From the NCBI GenBank assembly GCA_947258585.1, contig CAMYIZ010000070.1:159220-223219 (forward strand): 64,000 nucleotides of DNA, given 5' to 3'. Under the pieces are notes generated by a model. That model made no database searches and was not told the origin of the DNA. It saw nothing but the letters and a program-made list of their open reading frames with translations. Both the position numbers and the translations under genes were made by a program. Shown in pieces: positions 1 to 8,368 of this stretch (the stretch's first letter is position 1; each line of letters opens with the position of its first letter). The stretch comes from an uncultured Haliea sp. (GTDB taxonomy: Bacteria > Pseudomonadota > Gammaproteobacteria > Pseudomonadales > Halieaceae).

Positions 1-1457
1 TGCTGCCGGAGCTGCTGCGCGACTACAGGAGCGCCATCGTCGAACAACTGGAGGAGAAAGTCGCCCAGTCTAGTGGCATGTTCAGTTACCGCTTCGAGCA
101 ACCGGAAGCAAACGGGGGCGAACTCGCCCGCAAGCTCGGCGAGGACTGGGGCTTCCGGCCGATGATCTCGGCCCTGGGCGAGGAACAGGAATTCTGGTTC
201 TACCTGACTTTGGAGGACCAGCACCAGGTGGTGCAGCTACCCACGGAGGAGTTCGATCCAGCGGATTTCCTGCCCATGCTGGATGCCGGCATCAAGCGCT
301 TCGCCACTGGCTTCACCCGCACGGTTGCACTGGCGGTGCCGGAACTCAATGAGCAGATGGCCCGCTACCACCTTGGCGCTCCCACCTTCGCCAATCTGGA
401 GCAGGCCATAACCCGCGACTACAGCATCCGGTTGGAGCAGCTGGCGGACGGGCAGGTCGACCCGGGCGCGGACATCCTGGCTGTCGTCGCTCCCCGCGAT
501 CTGGACGAATCCGCGCTGTTTGCCATCGACCAGTTCCTGATGCGCGGCGGTACCGTGGTGCTGGCAACATCACCCTTCAGCGTTGAACTGACCGCGGGAG
601 AAATGCGCCTGCTGGACTACAGCAGCGGCCTTGCCGACTGGCTTGGATCCCACGGGATCAGCATCGACCAGAGCCTCGTGCTGGACCCGCAAAGCGCCCA
701 GTTCCCGGCACCGATACTGCGCACGATTGGAGAGTACGAGTTCCGCGATGTGCGGATGATCGATTACCCCTACTTCATTGACCTGCGCCCGCCGGGGCTG
801 AATCCGGAGCATCCGGTAACCGTCAACTTGCCCCAGCTGACCATGGGCTGGGCCTCCCCGATAACCGCCGACCCGCCACCGGGACTCAGGCTGACCAGCC
901 TCCTGCGCAGTTCGGCAGAGGCCTGGACCTCCACCGAACGGGACATTCTCCCGCGTCAGGAGGGTGGCGATGCGCCCCTGTTCACACCCGCGGCCGAGCG
1001 CCAGCGATTCCAGCTGGGCGTGGCTGTGGAGGGCCGGTTCAATTCCTGGTTCGCAGGGCGCAAGGCACCGCCACTGGCCGGTGATAGCGCGGCCGGGGTG
1101 CGGACCGTGGTCGAGCGGTCGCCGGAATCCGCGCGGCTGATCGTGTTCGCGTCCAACGACTTCATGGACGACCAGATGCTGAATGCGGTGGTCGCCGCCG
1201 CCGGCACCCAGTATCTCGGCCCGCTGGAGCTGTTCATGAACACCCTGGAGTGGTCCCTGCAGGATGAATCGCTGCTGCGCATTCGCTCCCGGGCCCACTT
1301 CAATCGTACCCTGCCGCCCATGAGCCGGGAGGCACAGCAATTCATCGAATACCTGAACTATGGCCTGGCGGTGGCCTGGCTGCTGCTGCTGGCGGGCGTG
1401 CACTGGTTCCGCGCCATGCTCCGCAAACGCTATTATCGCCGGAGCCTGGCGCTGTGA
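1..1457 (+). CDS. GldG-family ABC transporter accessory protein (5' partial)
   Basis: The reading frame is open from base 3 with no stop, so the start lies upstream of the window; an internal ATG at 78 should not be taken as the start. The visible part (about 485 residues) matches the GldG-type, ABC-associated extracytoplasmic family: a long soluble domain with the segment 'DILAVVAPRDLDESALFAIDQFLMR' type (GTVVLATSPFS follows) and one C-terminal membrane helix near LAVAWLLLLAGVHWF followed by a basic tail. Such proteins sit with an ABC ATPase and an ABC-2 permease (GldA/GldF type), which would be expected just upstream. The stop overlaps the next start (GTGA), pointing to an operon with the DUF4340 gene. 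Exact substrate is unknown. Confidence 0.75.
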   Translation, partial: LPELLRDYRSAIVEQLEEKVAQSSGMFSYRFEQPEANGGELARKLGEDWGFRPMISALGEEQEFWFYLTLEDQHQVVQLPTEEFDPADFLPMLDAGIKRFATGFTRTVALAVPELNEQMARYHLGAPTFANLEQAITRDYSIRLEQLADGQVDPGADILAVVAPRDLDESALFAIDQFLMRGGTVVLATSPFSVELTAGEMRLLDYSSGLADWLGSHGISIDQSLVLDPQSAQFPAPILRTIGEYEFRDVRMIDYPYFIDLRPPGLNPEHPVTVNLPQLTMGWASPITADPPPGLRLTSLLRSSAEAWTSTERDILPRQEGGDAPLFTPAAERQRFQLGVAVEGRFNSWFAGRKAPPLAGDSAAGVRTVVERSPESARLIVFASNDFMDDQMLNAVVAAAGTQYLGPLELFMNTLEWSLQDESLLRIRSRAHFNRTLPPMSREAQQFIEYLNYGLAVAWLLLLAGVHWFRAMLRKRYYRRSLAL

Positions 1458-2356
1458 ACCGCGGCAATGGTGTCCTGCTGCTGGTACTCGTGATCCAGCT
1501 GTTCCTTACCGCTGTGGTCTACTGGCCGCAGCAGATGCGGGTCGTTGCGGATCCCGCAGTTCCGCTGCTGGCGATCGACCCCGCCGACGTCAGCGCAATC
1601 CAGCTGGCCGACGACCAGGGCAACGAGGCCCTGCTGCAGCGCGTCGAGGGGCGCTGGCGGCTGCCGGCGCAGCAGGACCTGCCCGCGGACAGCGCCCTGG
1701 TCGAACGCCTGCTGCAGGTCGTTGCGGTGGAATGGCACGGCTACCCGATCGCCACCAGTGTCGCCGCCAGACAGCGATTCGAGGTTGCCAGCTACCGTTT
1801 CCAGCGCAGTGTAACCTTCATCGGCGATGACGACGCGCAGCTGGGCACTGTATTCCTCGGTACCGCGCCCGCGTTTCGCCGCATCCATGCCCGCAGCGCC
1901 GCGGACGACGCCATCTACAGCATTGCCTTCAGCAGCTTTGATGCTCCGGCCGCGGATAACGCCTGGCTGGATCGGCGCCTGCTGCAGGTTCCGGAGCCAC
2001 AGAAGATTCGCAGTGGTGACGACTTTGCCCTGACCCGCCTGGACAACGGGGACTGGCGGGCCGGGAACGGTGGAACCCCGGAACCGAGGGAACTGGACGC
2101 TCTGCTGGTTTCCCTGGCTAACCTGCAGGTGGATGGTGTCGCCACGGAAGACCAGCAGCGCTCGCTGGCCCAATCAGCTCCGGCTTTCAGCCTGGATATC
2201 GAAACCGCCGGGGAAGCGCGGCAGCTTGCGTTCTACCTGCTGGAGGAGGAGCATTTTGTCCACGACCGGCGCTACGACCTGTTCTTCACCCTCAGCGCCT
2301 ACGACTTTGACCGTCTGCAAACGCTGGATTCCGGGCGCCTGAACGGTTTGCCATGA
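1454..2356 (+). CDS. DUF4340 domain protein
   Basis: A 300-residue protein with an N-terminal membrane anchor (about residues 6-24, VLLLVLVIQLFLTAVVYW) followed by a soluble region rich in the 'W-R-L-P' and 'D-x-ALV-x-RLL' patterns of DUF4340 proteins. These are nearly always encoded directly after GldG-like proteins and are thought to be extracytoplasmic parts of an ABC-2-type transporter system. The start is the GTG that overlaps the preceding stop by four bases, so translation is probably coupled. Its own stop overlaps the ATG of the downstream AraC gene in the same way. Molecular function is not established; the family call is moderately sure. Confidence 0.75.
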   Translation: MNRGNGVLLLVLVIQLFLTAVVYWPQQMRVVADPAVPLLAIDPADVSAIQLADDQGNEALLQRVEGRWRLPAQQDLPADSALVERLLQVVAVEWHGYPIATSVAARQRFEVASYRFQRSVTFIGDDDAQLGTVFLGTAPAFRRIHARSAADDAIYSIAFSSFDAPAADNAWLDRRLLQVPEPQKIRSGDDFALTRLDNGDWRAGNGGTPEPRELDALLVSLANLQVDGVATEDQQRSLAQSAPAFSLDIETAGEARQLAFYLLEEEHFVHDRRYDLFFTLSAYDFDRLQTLDSGRLNGLP

Positions 2357-3234
2357 GCAGCACCTCACAGTGGCCCCTGCCGGCCGAGGGGATTCGCTTC
2401 CTGACCCCCGCGTTCATGCTGGAACAGCTGCACCGCCACCCGCTCACCCGGGATTGCTATCCGACCGCCATGGGCTACTACCCGCAGGCGCGCGGGCACC
2501 GGATGCGACGCCCGCGCCACGATGACAATCTGCTGCTGTACTGTGTCGACGGCCGGGGCCGACTGCGCATCGGCGGACAGCGGCAGGACATCGGCGCCGG
2601 CGACCTGATCCTGCTGCCCCAGGGCCTGGGCCACAGCTACAGCGCCGACCAGGAGCAACCCTGGAGTCTGTACTGGATACACTTCCAGGGCATCAGCAGC
2701 CGGATTTTCATGGAGTATCTCGGCTACCGGGAAGGCCGGGCGGTTATTCACGCGGGTATTGCCCCCGGGCTGATTGCCGCTTTCCACACCCTGCTGGCGG
2801 TCAACCGTACCGGCTACAGCAGCAGCGCCTTTATCAACGCCGCCAACCAGTGCCGCCATCTGTTCACCCAGATCGTTCTGGAGGCCAACCGCCAGCGGGC
2901 CACCCACACCACCGGGCTGGACCTGGAGGCGATCCAGGGGATCATGCAGGACAGGATCCACGGCAGCCTCGAGCTGGAGGAGCTGGCGGCGGTAGCGCAT
3001 CTGTCCAAATACCACTTTGCCAGCCGCTACAAGGCGTTGACCGGCTACTCACCGATCAAGCACTTTCTGCACATGAAAATCGAGTATGCCTGCCAGCTGC
3101 TGGACAGCTCGGACCTGAGCGTGAAAGCCATCGCGGCCGCGGTGGGCTATGGGGATGCACTGTACTTCTCGCGCCTGTTCAGGCAGACGGTGGGCCTGTC
3201 GCCGCGGGCCTATCGCAGTTCGGTGCGTAAATAA
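2353..3234 (+). CDS. AraC-family transcriptional regulator with N-terminal cupin sensor
   Basis: A 293-residue regulator. Residues about 20-150 form an AraC-type cupin ligand domain (GRLRIGGQRQDIGAGDLILL, then GLGHSYSADQEQPWSLYWIHFQG), and residues about 190-290 hold two helix-turn-helix motifs, the first around LEELAAVAHLSKYHFASRYK and the second ending in the family signature VGYGDALYFSRLFRQTVGLSPRAYR. This arrangement is typical of regulators answering to sugars or other small molecules. The ATG overlaps the stop of the DUF4340 gene (ATGA), so it is translated as part of the GldG/DUF4340 run, which is an unusual partner for an AraC protein. Target genes cannot be named from the sequence. 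Confidence 0.9.
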   Translation: MSSTSQWPLPAEGIRFLTPAFMLEQLHRHPLTRDCYPTAMGYYPQARGHRMRRPRHDDNLLLYCVDGRGRLRIGGQRQDIGAGDLILLPQGLGHSYSADQEQPWSLYWIHFQGISSRIFMEYLGYREGRAVIHAGIAPGLIAAFHTLLAVNRTGYSSSAFINAANQCRHLFTQIVLEANRQRATHTTGLDLEAIQGIMQDRIHGSLELEELAAVAHLSKYHFASRYKALTGYSPIKHFLHMKIEYACQLLDSSDLSVKAIAAAVGYGDALYFSRLFRQTVGLSPRAYRSSVRK

Positions 3235-3265
3235 CCCCTCTGTCGATCCGGCTCGCGGCGGGAAC

Positions 3266-4240
3266 TCAGCGCGCGTAGACCTCGGGATTGGCGCAGTGCG
3301 GCATGGGCTGTCCACGCAGGGCGGCGATGGCATTGGCGGCGGCGATATCCGCCATGCGCGCGCGGGTCCGGGTCGTGGCACTGCCAATGTGCGGTGCCAG
3401 TACCACGTTGGGCAGGGCGAGCAGCGGATTGTCCACCGGCACCGGCTCCTCGGCAAAAACGTCAACCCCGGCGGCGTACAGGGCACCGCTGGCCAGCGCC
3501 GCCGCCAGCGCCTGCTCATCGACAATACCGCCGCGGGCCGTGTTCACCAGTACGGCACCCGGTTTCATCGCGGCGATTTGCGCGGCACCGAGCATGCCAC
3601 GGGTGTCCTCGGTCAATGCCAGGTGCACGCTGACGAAGTCGCTGCGCGCCAGCAGCTCCTCCAGCGACAGCTGCTCGACCCCGGCGACGTCCCTGGGGCT
3701 GCGGTTCCAGCCCACCACGTCCATGCCGAAGGCCGTGGCCCGCCGTGCCACGGCCTGCCCGGTCTGGCCGAGACCGATAATGCCGAGGGTGGCACCGCTG
3801 ACATCCTTGCCGGTAAAGAAGTCCGGCGACCAGCGGTTCTCCCGCCGCCAGGCGCCCTGGCGCACAAAACGGTCCGCCTCGGAAATCCGCCGGGCGGCTG
3901 CCAGTAGCAGGGCAAAGGCGGTATCCGCGGTAGTGTCCGCCAGCACCCCCGGGGTATGCCCCAGGGGGATGCCGCGCGCCGTCAGCGCCGCCACATCGAC
4001 ATGATCGACACCCGCCGACATGCTGGAGACAAACTGCAGCTCGGGCATCGCATCCAGCAGCTCCCGGTCGATGCGATCCGTAAGCAGGCAGACCAGCCCC
4101 TGGCAGTCGGCCAGCTCTTCGCGCAGGGACGCTGCCGGCAGCAGTCCCGGGCCCAGCCACACGTTGACATCGCAGAGCTCCGACAGCTCGTGGATGCGGC
4201 AACCGGGCAGTTCGTGGGTAACAAAAACTTTCCTGTCCAT
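3266..4240 (-). CDS. D-2-hydroxyacid dehydrogenase (NAD(P)-dependent, glyoxylate/2-ketogluconate reductase type)
   Basis: A protein of 324 residues if started at the second Met (MDRKVF), which I prefer; an ATG 12 bases upstream would add four residues and neither has a strong ribosome site. It has the D-isomer-specific 2-hydroxyacid dehydrogenase layout: an N-terminal catalytic half, the Rossmann motif LGIIGLGQTGQAVARRA, the catalytic Arg in NTARGGIVDE, the Glu in DVFAEEPVP and the His in LAPHIGSAT. It would reduce a 2-oxoacid to a D-2-hydroxyacid, or the reverse, in the cytoplasm. The gene is divergent from the bicupin gene and convergent with the AraC gene. Substrate could be glyoxylate, hydroxypyruvate or 2-ketogluconate. 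Confidence 0.9.
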   Translation of the reverse strand: MDRKVFVTHELPGCRIHELSELCDVNVWLGPGLLPAASLREELADCQGLVCLLTDRIDRELLDAMPELQFVSSMSAGVDHVDVAALTARGIPLGHTPGVLADTTADTAFALLLAAARRISEADRFVRQGAWRRENRWSPDFFTGKDVSGATLGIIGLGQTGQAVARRATAFGMDVVGWNRSPRDVAGVEQLSLEELLARSDFVSVHLALTEDTRGMLGAAQIAAMKPGAVLVNTARGGIVDEQALAAALASGALYAAGVDVFAEEPVPVDNPLLALPNVVLAPHIGSATTRTRARMADIAAANAIAALRGQPMPHCANPEVYAR

Positions 4241-4314
4241 GGCAGCGAGCATACCGCAAACCCGGTGACCGGCAACAGCGCGGAGGAGGGAAATCGAAGC
4301 TTGGGCTGCTGTAG

Positions 4315-4343
4315 TTTCTGCAGACCCTCAATCGGATTATGAT
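4315..4343 (+). promoter_or_regulatory. Predicted sigma-70 promoter of the bicupin gene
   Basis: A -35-like TTTCTG (4315-4320) and -10-like TATGAT (4338-4343) are separated by 17 bases. They lie upstream of the preferred start at 4432. Because the -10 box overlaps an earlier in-frame ATG at 4339, the match also argues against that ATG as the true start. Confidence 0.4.
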
Positions 4344-4431
4344 GTGTGCCTGCGCCGGGGGAACAACCATCCTTCCCGGCAGTCGAAGCCCCCTGCCATC
4401 GCAGACCCGACTTTACCTGACAGGCCAGAAG

Positions 4432-5127
4432 ATGAATGACAGCAGTGCTGCACTGAACGGCGACCTCTCCCTGCACGTTGTCGTGGATACCGGGGCCATG
4501 GACTGGACACCCAGCCCTGGCGGCCACGTATTGCGCAAGCGCCTGCACCGGGTGGGCCAGGCGGAATCCGGCCAGGTGACCTCCCTGGTGCGCTACGAGC
4601 CGGGAGCCCGGTTTCCCGCACACGATCACCCCCAGGGCGAGGAAATCCTGGTCCTGGAGGGTGTCTTCTCCGACGAACACGGCGATTGGCCGGCGGGAAC
4701 CTACCTGCTCAACCCGGAGGGTTTCCGCCACGCGCCCTTCTCCAACGAGGGCTGTCTGCTGTTTGTGAAACTGCGCCAGTACCCGGGTGCCGACCGGGAG
4801 CACGTGGTCGTGAACACCGCGGCCCGGCCCTGGCAGCCGTCGGTGCGCAAGAACACCAGCTGGAAAAAACTCTACGCCCAGGAGCCCTATACGGACTTCA
4901 TGCGCCTGGAAAGCTGGGACACGCCGGCCGCCATTGGCCAGATCAACTTCCCCCAGGGTGCCGAGATCCTGGTCCTGAAGGGCGGCTTCAGCGATGACCG
5001 GGGCGACTACCGCACACATTGCTGGCTGCGGATTCCCGCCGGCGGCTCCATCCACCCGACCAGCAATGAGTACTGCGAGCTCTATATCAAGGAGGGCGGC
5101 TTCGGCTACCTGCGCACCGCGCCCTGA
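4432..5127 (+). CDS. Bicupin (ChrR-like cupin) protein
   Basis: A 231-residue protein made of two tandem cupin domains. The first carries the metal-binding motif PAHDHPQGEEILVLEGVFSD and the second the parallel GAEILVLKGGFSDDRGDY. This duplicated arrangement resembles the ChrR anti-sigma-type cupin family, whose cupin binds zinc, but no anti-sigma zinc-binding N-terminal domain is visible and there is no sigma factor next door. It is more likely a stand-alone cupin enzyme or sensor. In the second domain the histidines of the first motif are largely absent (FPQGAEI), suggesting that only the first binds metal. The start at 4432 is chosen because the upstream region is not protein-like and holds a promoter. 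Confidence 0.7.
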   Translation: MNDSSAALNGDLSLHVVVDTGAMDWTPSPGGHVLRKRLHRVGQAESGQVTSLVRYEPGARFPAHDHPQGEEILVLEGVFSDEHGDWPAGTYLLNPEGFRHAPFSNEGCLLFVKLRQYPGADREHVVVNTAARPWQPSVRKNTSWKKLYAQEPYTDFMRLESWDTPAAIGQINFPQGAEILVLKGGFSDDRGDYRTHCWLRIPAGGSIHPTSNEYCELYIKEGGFGYLRTAP

Positions 5128-5131
5128 GCAG

Positions 5132-5896
5132 TTACAGAGTGAGGCCGCCGTCGACCACGATGCACTCGCCGTTGGTGTAGCTGGACGCATCCGAAACCAG
5201 ATACAGCACAGCCCCCGCCATCTCCTCCGGCTCGGCGTGGCGCTGCATGGGGATCTTCTCGATGGCAGTCTGGTAGATCTCGTCGTTACTGAACAGGGCA
5301 CCGGCAAACTTCGTTTTGGTCAGCCCCGGCAACAGCGCATTGCAGCGAATACCGAAACCGCCGCACTCCTTCGCGAAGACCTTGGTCATGTTGACTACCG
5401 CTGCCTTGGTGATCGAGTAGATCCCCTGCATCGGACCGGGCTGGAGCGCGTTGACCGAGGCGGTATTGACGATGGCGCCCTTGCCCTGCTCCCGCATCAG
5501 CTTGCCGGCCTCCACCGACATGAAGAAATAGCCGCGGATATTGACGTCCACCGTCTTCTGGAAGGCGGCGAGGTCGGTGTCCAGCACGTGGCCGAAATAG
5601 GGGTTGGCGGCGCCGTTGTTGACACAGATGTCCAGCCGCCCGTGGGATTCGCGGATATGGGCGAACAGGGACTGGATGTCGCCCATATCGCCGACATTGC
5701 AGGCGAAGGCCTCGGCGCTGCCACCGCTATCGCGAATGGCATCCGCCACCGGCGTACAGCCGTCGAGTTTGCGGCTGGACACGATCACATGCGCGCCCTG
5801 TTCCGCCAGCAGGCGCGCGATCGCCTCGCCGATACCGCGGCTGGCGCCGCTCACCAGCGCAATGCGCCCGTTCAGGTCAAACAACTTGGTGGTCAT
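5132..5896 (-). CDS. Short-chain dehydrogenase/reductase (SDR)
   Basis: A 254-residue classical SDR. It shows the cofactor motif VSGASRGIGEAIARLL near the N-terminus, the NNGA motif (CVNNGAANPY; a Gly replaces the usual Ala at position three), the catalytic Ser/Tyr/Lys set around NTASVN and YSITKAA, and the C-terminal NGECIVVDGGLTL typical of beta-oxoacyl or 3-hydroxyacyl reductases. A ribosome site (AAGGAG) lies about ten bases upstream of the ATG. It follows the MFS gene by 25 bases on the same strand, so it is probably the third gene of a ubiX-MFS-SDR transcript. It ends four bases from the bicupin gene in a tail-to-tail arrangement. The substrate is not evident. Confidence 0.9.
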   Translation of the reverse strand: MTTKLFDLNGRIALVSGASRGIGEAIARLLAEQGAHVIVSSRKLDGCTPVADAIRDSGGSAEAFACNVGDMGDIQSLFAHIRESHGRLDICVNNGAANPYFGHVLDTDLAAFQKTVDVNIRGYFFMSVEAGKLMREQGKGAIVNTASVNALQPGPMQGIYSITKAAVVNMTKVFAKECGGFGIRCNALLPGLTKTKFAGALFSNDEIYQTAIEKIPMQRHAEPEEMAGAVLYLVSDASSYTNGECIVVDGGLTL

Positions 5897-5921
5897 GCGG
5901 TGGATTCTCCTTCACTGTTGA

Positions 5922-7112
5922 TTACGATTCTGCCGCTGTCGACGCCGCGGCGGGCGGTCGCGATGGCGGGGCCCCCAGGGCCCATGCCAGGTAAAACAGC
6001 ACCAGCACAATACACCCCAGCCAGGCGCCGGCGTAGCCAAACAGGGTCAGGTTGGCGCCCGCCAGCAGCGGGCCGACTACCCGCCCCCAGGAAGCGGCGG
6101 AAGCCGTGGTGCCCAGCATCTGCCCGCGCAGTTGCTGGGCGGTACGTTGGCTGGTTATGGTGTTGAGCAATGGCATGCACAGGGTTGCGCCCGACATGGC
6201 GAGGTAGATTGCCGCGAGCATCCAGGGCATGCTGCCCGCGAACACTGCCAGCCACAGGCCGAGCATCAGGCAGCTGATGCAGATCCGCAACAGTCGCCAC
6301 TCCCCCGCCAGCTGCACCAGTGGCCCCAGCAGGCCGCCCTGTAACAGCACCATGATTGCCCCCTGGATACCGAACACGATGCCCACCTGCCGCGCGCCCC
6401 AGCCCAGCAGGTCGCCCAGCCACAGCGGCACCAGATAGGTGATCGAGCTGATCGCCGCCGCGTGCAGCACGTATTGCAGCACCAGCAGCCGGCTACCGGT
6501 CTGCCGCAGCATCCGGAAGGTGGCGGGGCGAGTACCGTCCCGGTGCTGGCGCAGGTTGGCGGCACGCCGCTCCGGCGTCACCGATTCCGGCAGGAACAGC
6601 GCTGCGGCAAAGATGGCGAGCAGGGACATGCAGCCGGCTACCAGGCAGGGCAAGGTAAAGCTGCCGCTGTCACCCGCCAGCAGCCCGCCCAGCAGCGGCC
6701 CCAACACCAGCCCGAGGCCGAAGGCCGCGCCGATCAACCCCATTCCCCTGGCGCGACCCTCGTGGGTGGTGATATCGCTCATCATGGCAGAGGCCACGCC
6801 GAGGTTACCCGCCATGATCCCGGCGAAAGCCCGGGCCGCAAATATCATCCACAGCTGCGAAGCCAGGGCCAGCATCACATAGGACACCGCCGCCCCGCCC
6901 AGGCACAGCATGATTACCGGCTTGCGCCCGAGACGATCGGACAGGCGGCCCCAGAACGGACCGGAAATCCCTGCGCAGGCGGCATAGCTGACAATGATCA
7001 GGGCGATATCGATCTTGTCGGCCCCCAGCTGCGGGGACAGGAAGGGCAGGATCGGAATGACAATGCCAAAGCCGATCAGGTCCAGCAGGACAACGCCGAA
7101 CAGGATAGGCAT
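5922..7112 (-). CDS. Major facilitator superfamily transporter (TetA/Bcr-like drug-efflux type)
   Basis: A 396-residue, 12-helix integral membrane protein beginning MPILFGVVLLDLIGFGIVIPIL, the helix-1 motif seen in TetA/DHA1-type exporters. The MFS motif A appears in the loop between helices 2 and 3 as GRLSDRLGRKP, and the helix-5 'antiporter' motif as GAAFGLGLVLGPLLGG. It probably exports small molecules by proton antiport across the inner membrane. It lies 43 bases downstream of ubiX and 25 bases upstream of the SDR on the same strand. There is no strong ribosome site, so translation may depend on upstream coupling. The transported compound is unknown. Confidence 0.9.
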   Translation of the reverse strand: MPILFGVVLLDLIGFGIVIPILPFLSPQLGADKIDIALIIVSYAACAGISGPFWGRLSDRLGRKPVIMLCLGGAAVSYVMLALASQLWMIFAARAFAGIMAGNLGVASAMMSDITTHEGRARGMGLIGAAFGLGLVLGPLLGGLLAGDSGSFTLPCLVAGCMSLLAIFAAALFLPESVTPERRAANLRQHRDGTRPATFRMLRQTGSRLLVLQYVLHAAAISSITYLVPLWLGDLLGWGARQVGIVFGIQGAIMVLLQGGLLGPLVQLAGEWRLLRICISCLMLGLWLAVFAGSMPWMLAAIYLAMSGATLCMPLLNTITSQRTAQQLRGQMLGTTASAASWGRVVGPLLAGANLTLFGYAGAWLGCIVLVLFYLAWALGAPPSRPPAAASTAAES

Positions 7113-7155
7113 CAGGGAATTGCCGGGGGCACCGGGATCGCGCGCCGGGACATGC

Positions 7156-7719
7156 TCAGTCGCCCTGCCAGCGCGTCACCTGCCCCGTATCGACATCGAA
7201 CAGCTCCAGTGCGCGCGCCACGGTCTGGGTGACCATCGCCTCCAGGGAGTCGGGCCTGGCGTAAAAGGCCGGTACCGGCGGCGCGATCACCGCGCCCATT
7301 TCCGACAGCTGGGTCAGGGTGCGCAGGTGGCCGGTGTGCAGCGGAGTTTCGCGGACCATCAACACCAGGCGGCGGCGCTCCTTGAGCACAACGTCGGCGG
7401 CCCGGGTGAGCAGGGTGGAAGTCACCCCGGTAGCGATCTCCGCCATGCTGCGGATGGAGCAGGGGGCGACCAGCATGCCGGCGGTACGGAACGAGCCGCT
7501 GGCAATGGAGGCGCCGACATTGCGGATGGAGTGTACCTCGGTGGCCAGGGCTTTCACTTCGTCGCTGGACAGGTCCATTTCGTAGTGCAGGGTGAGCTCC
7601 GCCGACTTCGTCATGACCAGGTGGGTCTCCACCCCGCAGTCGCGCAGCAACTGCAACGCGCGCACGCCATAGACAATACCGGAGGCGCCGCTGATCCCGA
7701 TGATGATGCGCTGTGACAT
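7156..7719 (-). CDS. ubiX: Flavin prenyltransferase UbiX
   Basis: A 187-residue protein with the UbiX/Pad1 fold: FMN-binding GISGASGIVYGVRALQLL at the N-terminus, the SGSFRTAGMLVAPCS segment, and RETPLHTGHLRTLTQLSEMGAVIAPPVPAFY, ending RWQGD as in E. coli-type UbiX. It makes prenylated FMN from FMN and dimethylallyl phosphate, the cofactor of the UbiD decarboxylase of ubiquinone synthesis. A paralogous decarboxylase 'subunit B' role cannot be excluded, but similarity to UbiX is closer. It appears to be the first gene of a run with the MFS and SDR genes. Confidence 0.93.
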   Translation of the reverse strand: MSQRIIIGISGASGIVYGVRALQLLRDCGVETHLVMTKSAELTLHYEMDLSSDEVKALATEVHSIRNVGASIASGSFRTAGMLVAPCSIRSMAEIATGVTSTLLTRAADVVLKERRRLVLMVRETPLHTGHLRTLTQLSEMGAVIAPPVPAFYARPDSLEAMVTQTVARALELFDVDTGQVTRWQGD

Positions 7720-7849
7720 GCCCTGCCCCGCCGGCCGAAAAGACCCTGCACTTTACCAGTACACCGACCTGATTTCACTTACCCCAGGGCGCCATGGACG
7801 GCATCCTGTAGTACGCTTGTGGCCTGCCACTGACAGAAGCTGGACAGCC

Positions 7850-8368
7850 ATGCTGCTCACAGACCGCCTTACCATCGACCCCCTGACCCTGGATGACGCC
7901 CCCTTCATCCTTGCGCTGGTGAACGACCCGGATTTCATTGCCAATATTGCCGACCGCGGAATCCGCGACGAGGTCGGCGCCAGGCGCTACCTGGAAGAGG
8001 GACCGCTGGCGAGCTACCGCGAGCACGGTTTCGGGCTCTGGGCCATGCGCCAGCGCGGCGGTGGGGAGACCATCGGCATCTGCGGCCTGGTGCGGCGACC
8101 AACGCTTGAGGATGTCGACATCGGCTACGCGCTGCTGCCCCAGGCCCGCGGCAGGGGCTTCGCCAGGGAGGCGGCGCAGGCGGTACTGGAGTACGCCAGC
8201 GGCACCCTGGGGCTGACCCGGCTGGTAGCCATCGTCTCACCGCCGAACACAGCCTCCCGGGCGCTGCTGGAAAGTCTCGATTTCAGGCATGAGCGCATGG
8301 TGCAGCTCACGCCTGAGGACAAAGAGCTTTGCCTGTACGGCTGGGACGCCTCAGAACCGGTAGCGTAG
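7850..8368 (+). CDS. GNAT-family N-acetyltransferase (RimJ/RimL-like)
   Basis: A 172-residue protein beginning MLLTDRLTIDPLT, the usual opening of RimJ/RimL-type acetyltransferases. The acetyl-CoA-binding motif appears as LLPQARGRGFAREAAQAVLEYA and the late conserved segment as VSPPNTASRALLESLDFRHER. It would transfer acetyl from acetyl-CoA to an amine of a protein or small molecule. The frame is open further upstream, but protein-like sequence begins at 7850. Its 3' end overlaps the 3' end of the convergent TBDR gene by 18 bases. Confidence 0.88.
   Translation: MLLTDRLTIDPLTLDDAPFILALVNDPDFIANIADRGIRDEVGARRYLEEGPLASYREHGFGLWAMRQRGGGETIGICGLVRRPTLEDVDIGYALLPQARGRGFAREAAQAVLEYASGTLGLTRLVAIVSPPNTASRALLESLDFRHERMVQLTPEDKELCLYGWDASEPVA

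Noticed and set aside
3982..5307. A 441-codon minus-strand frame opposite the bicupin gene
   Set aside because: It merges unrelated shadow sequence of the SDR and dehydrogenase genes; the bicupin frame carries intact metal-binding motifs.
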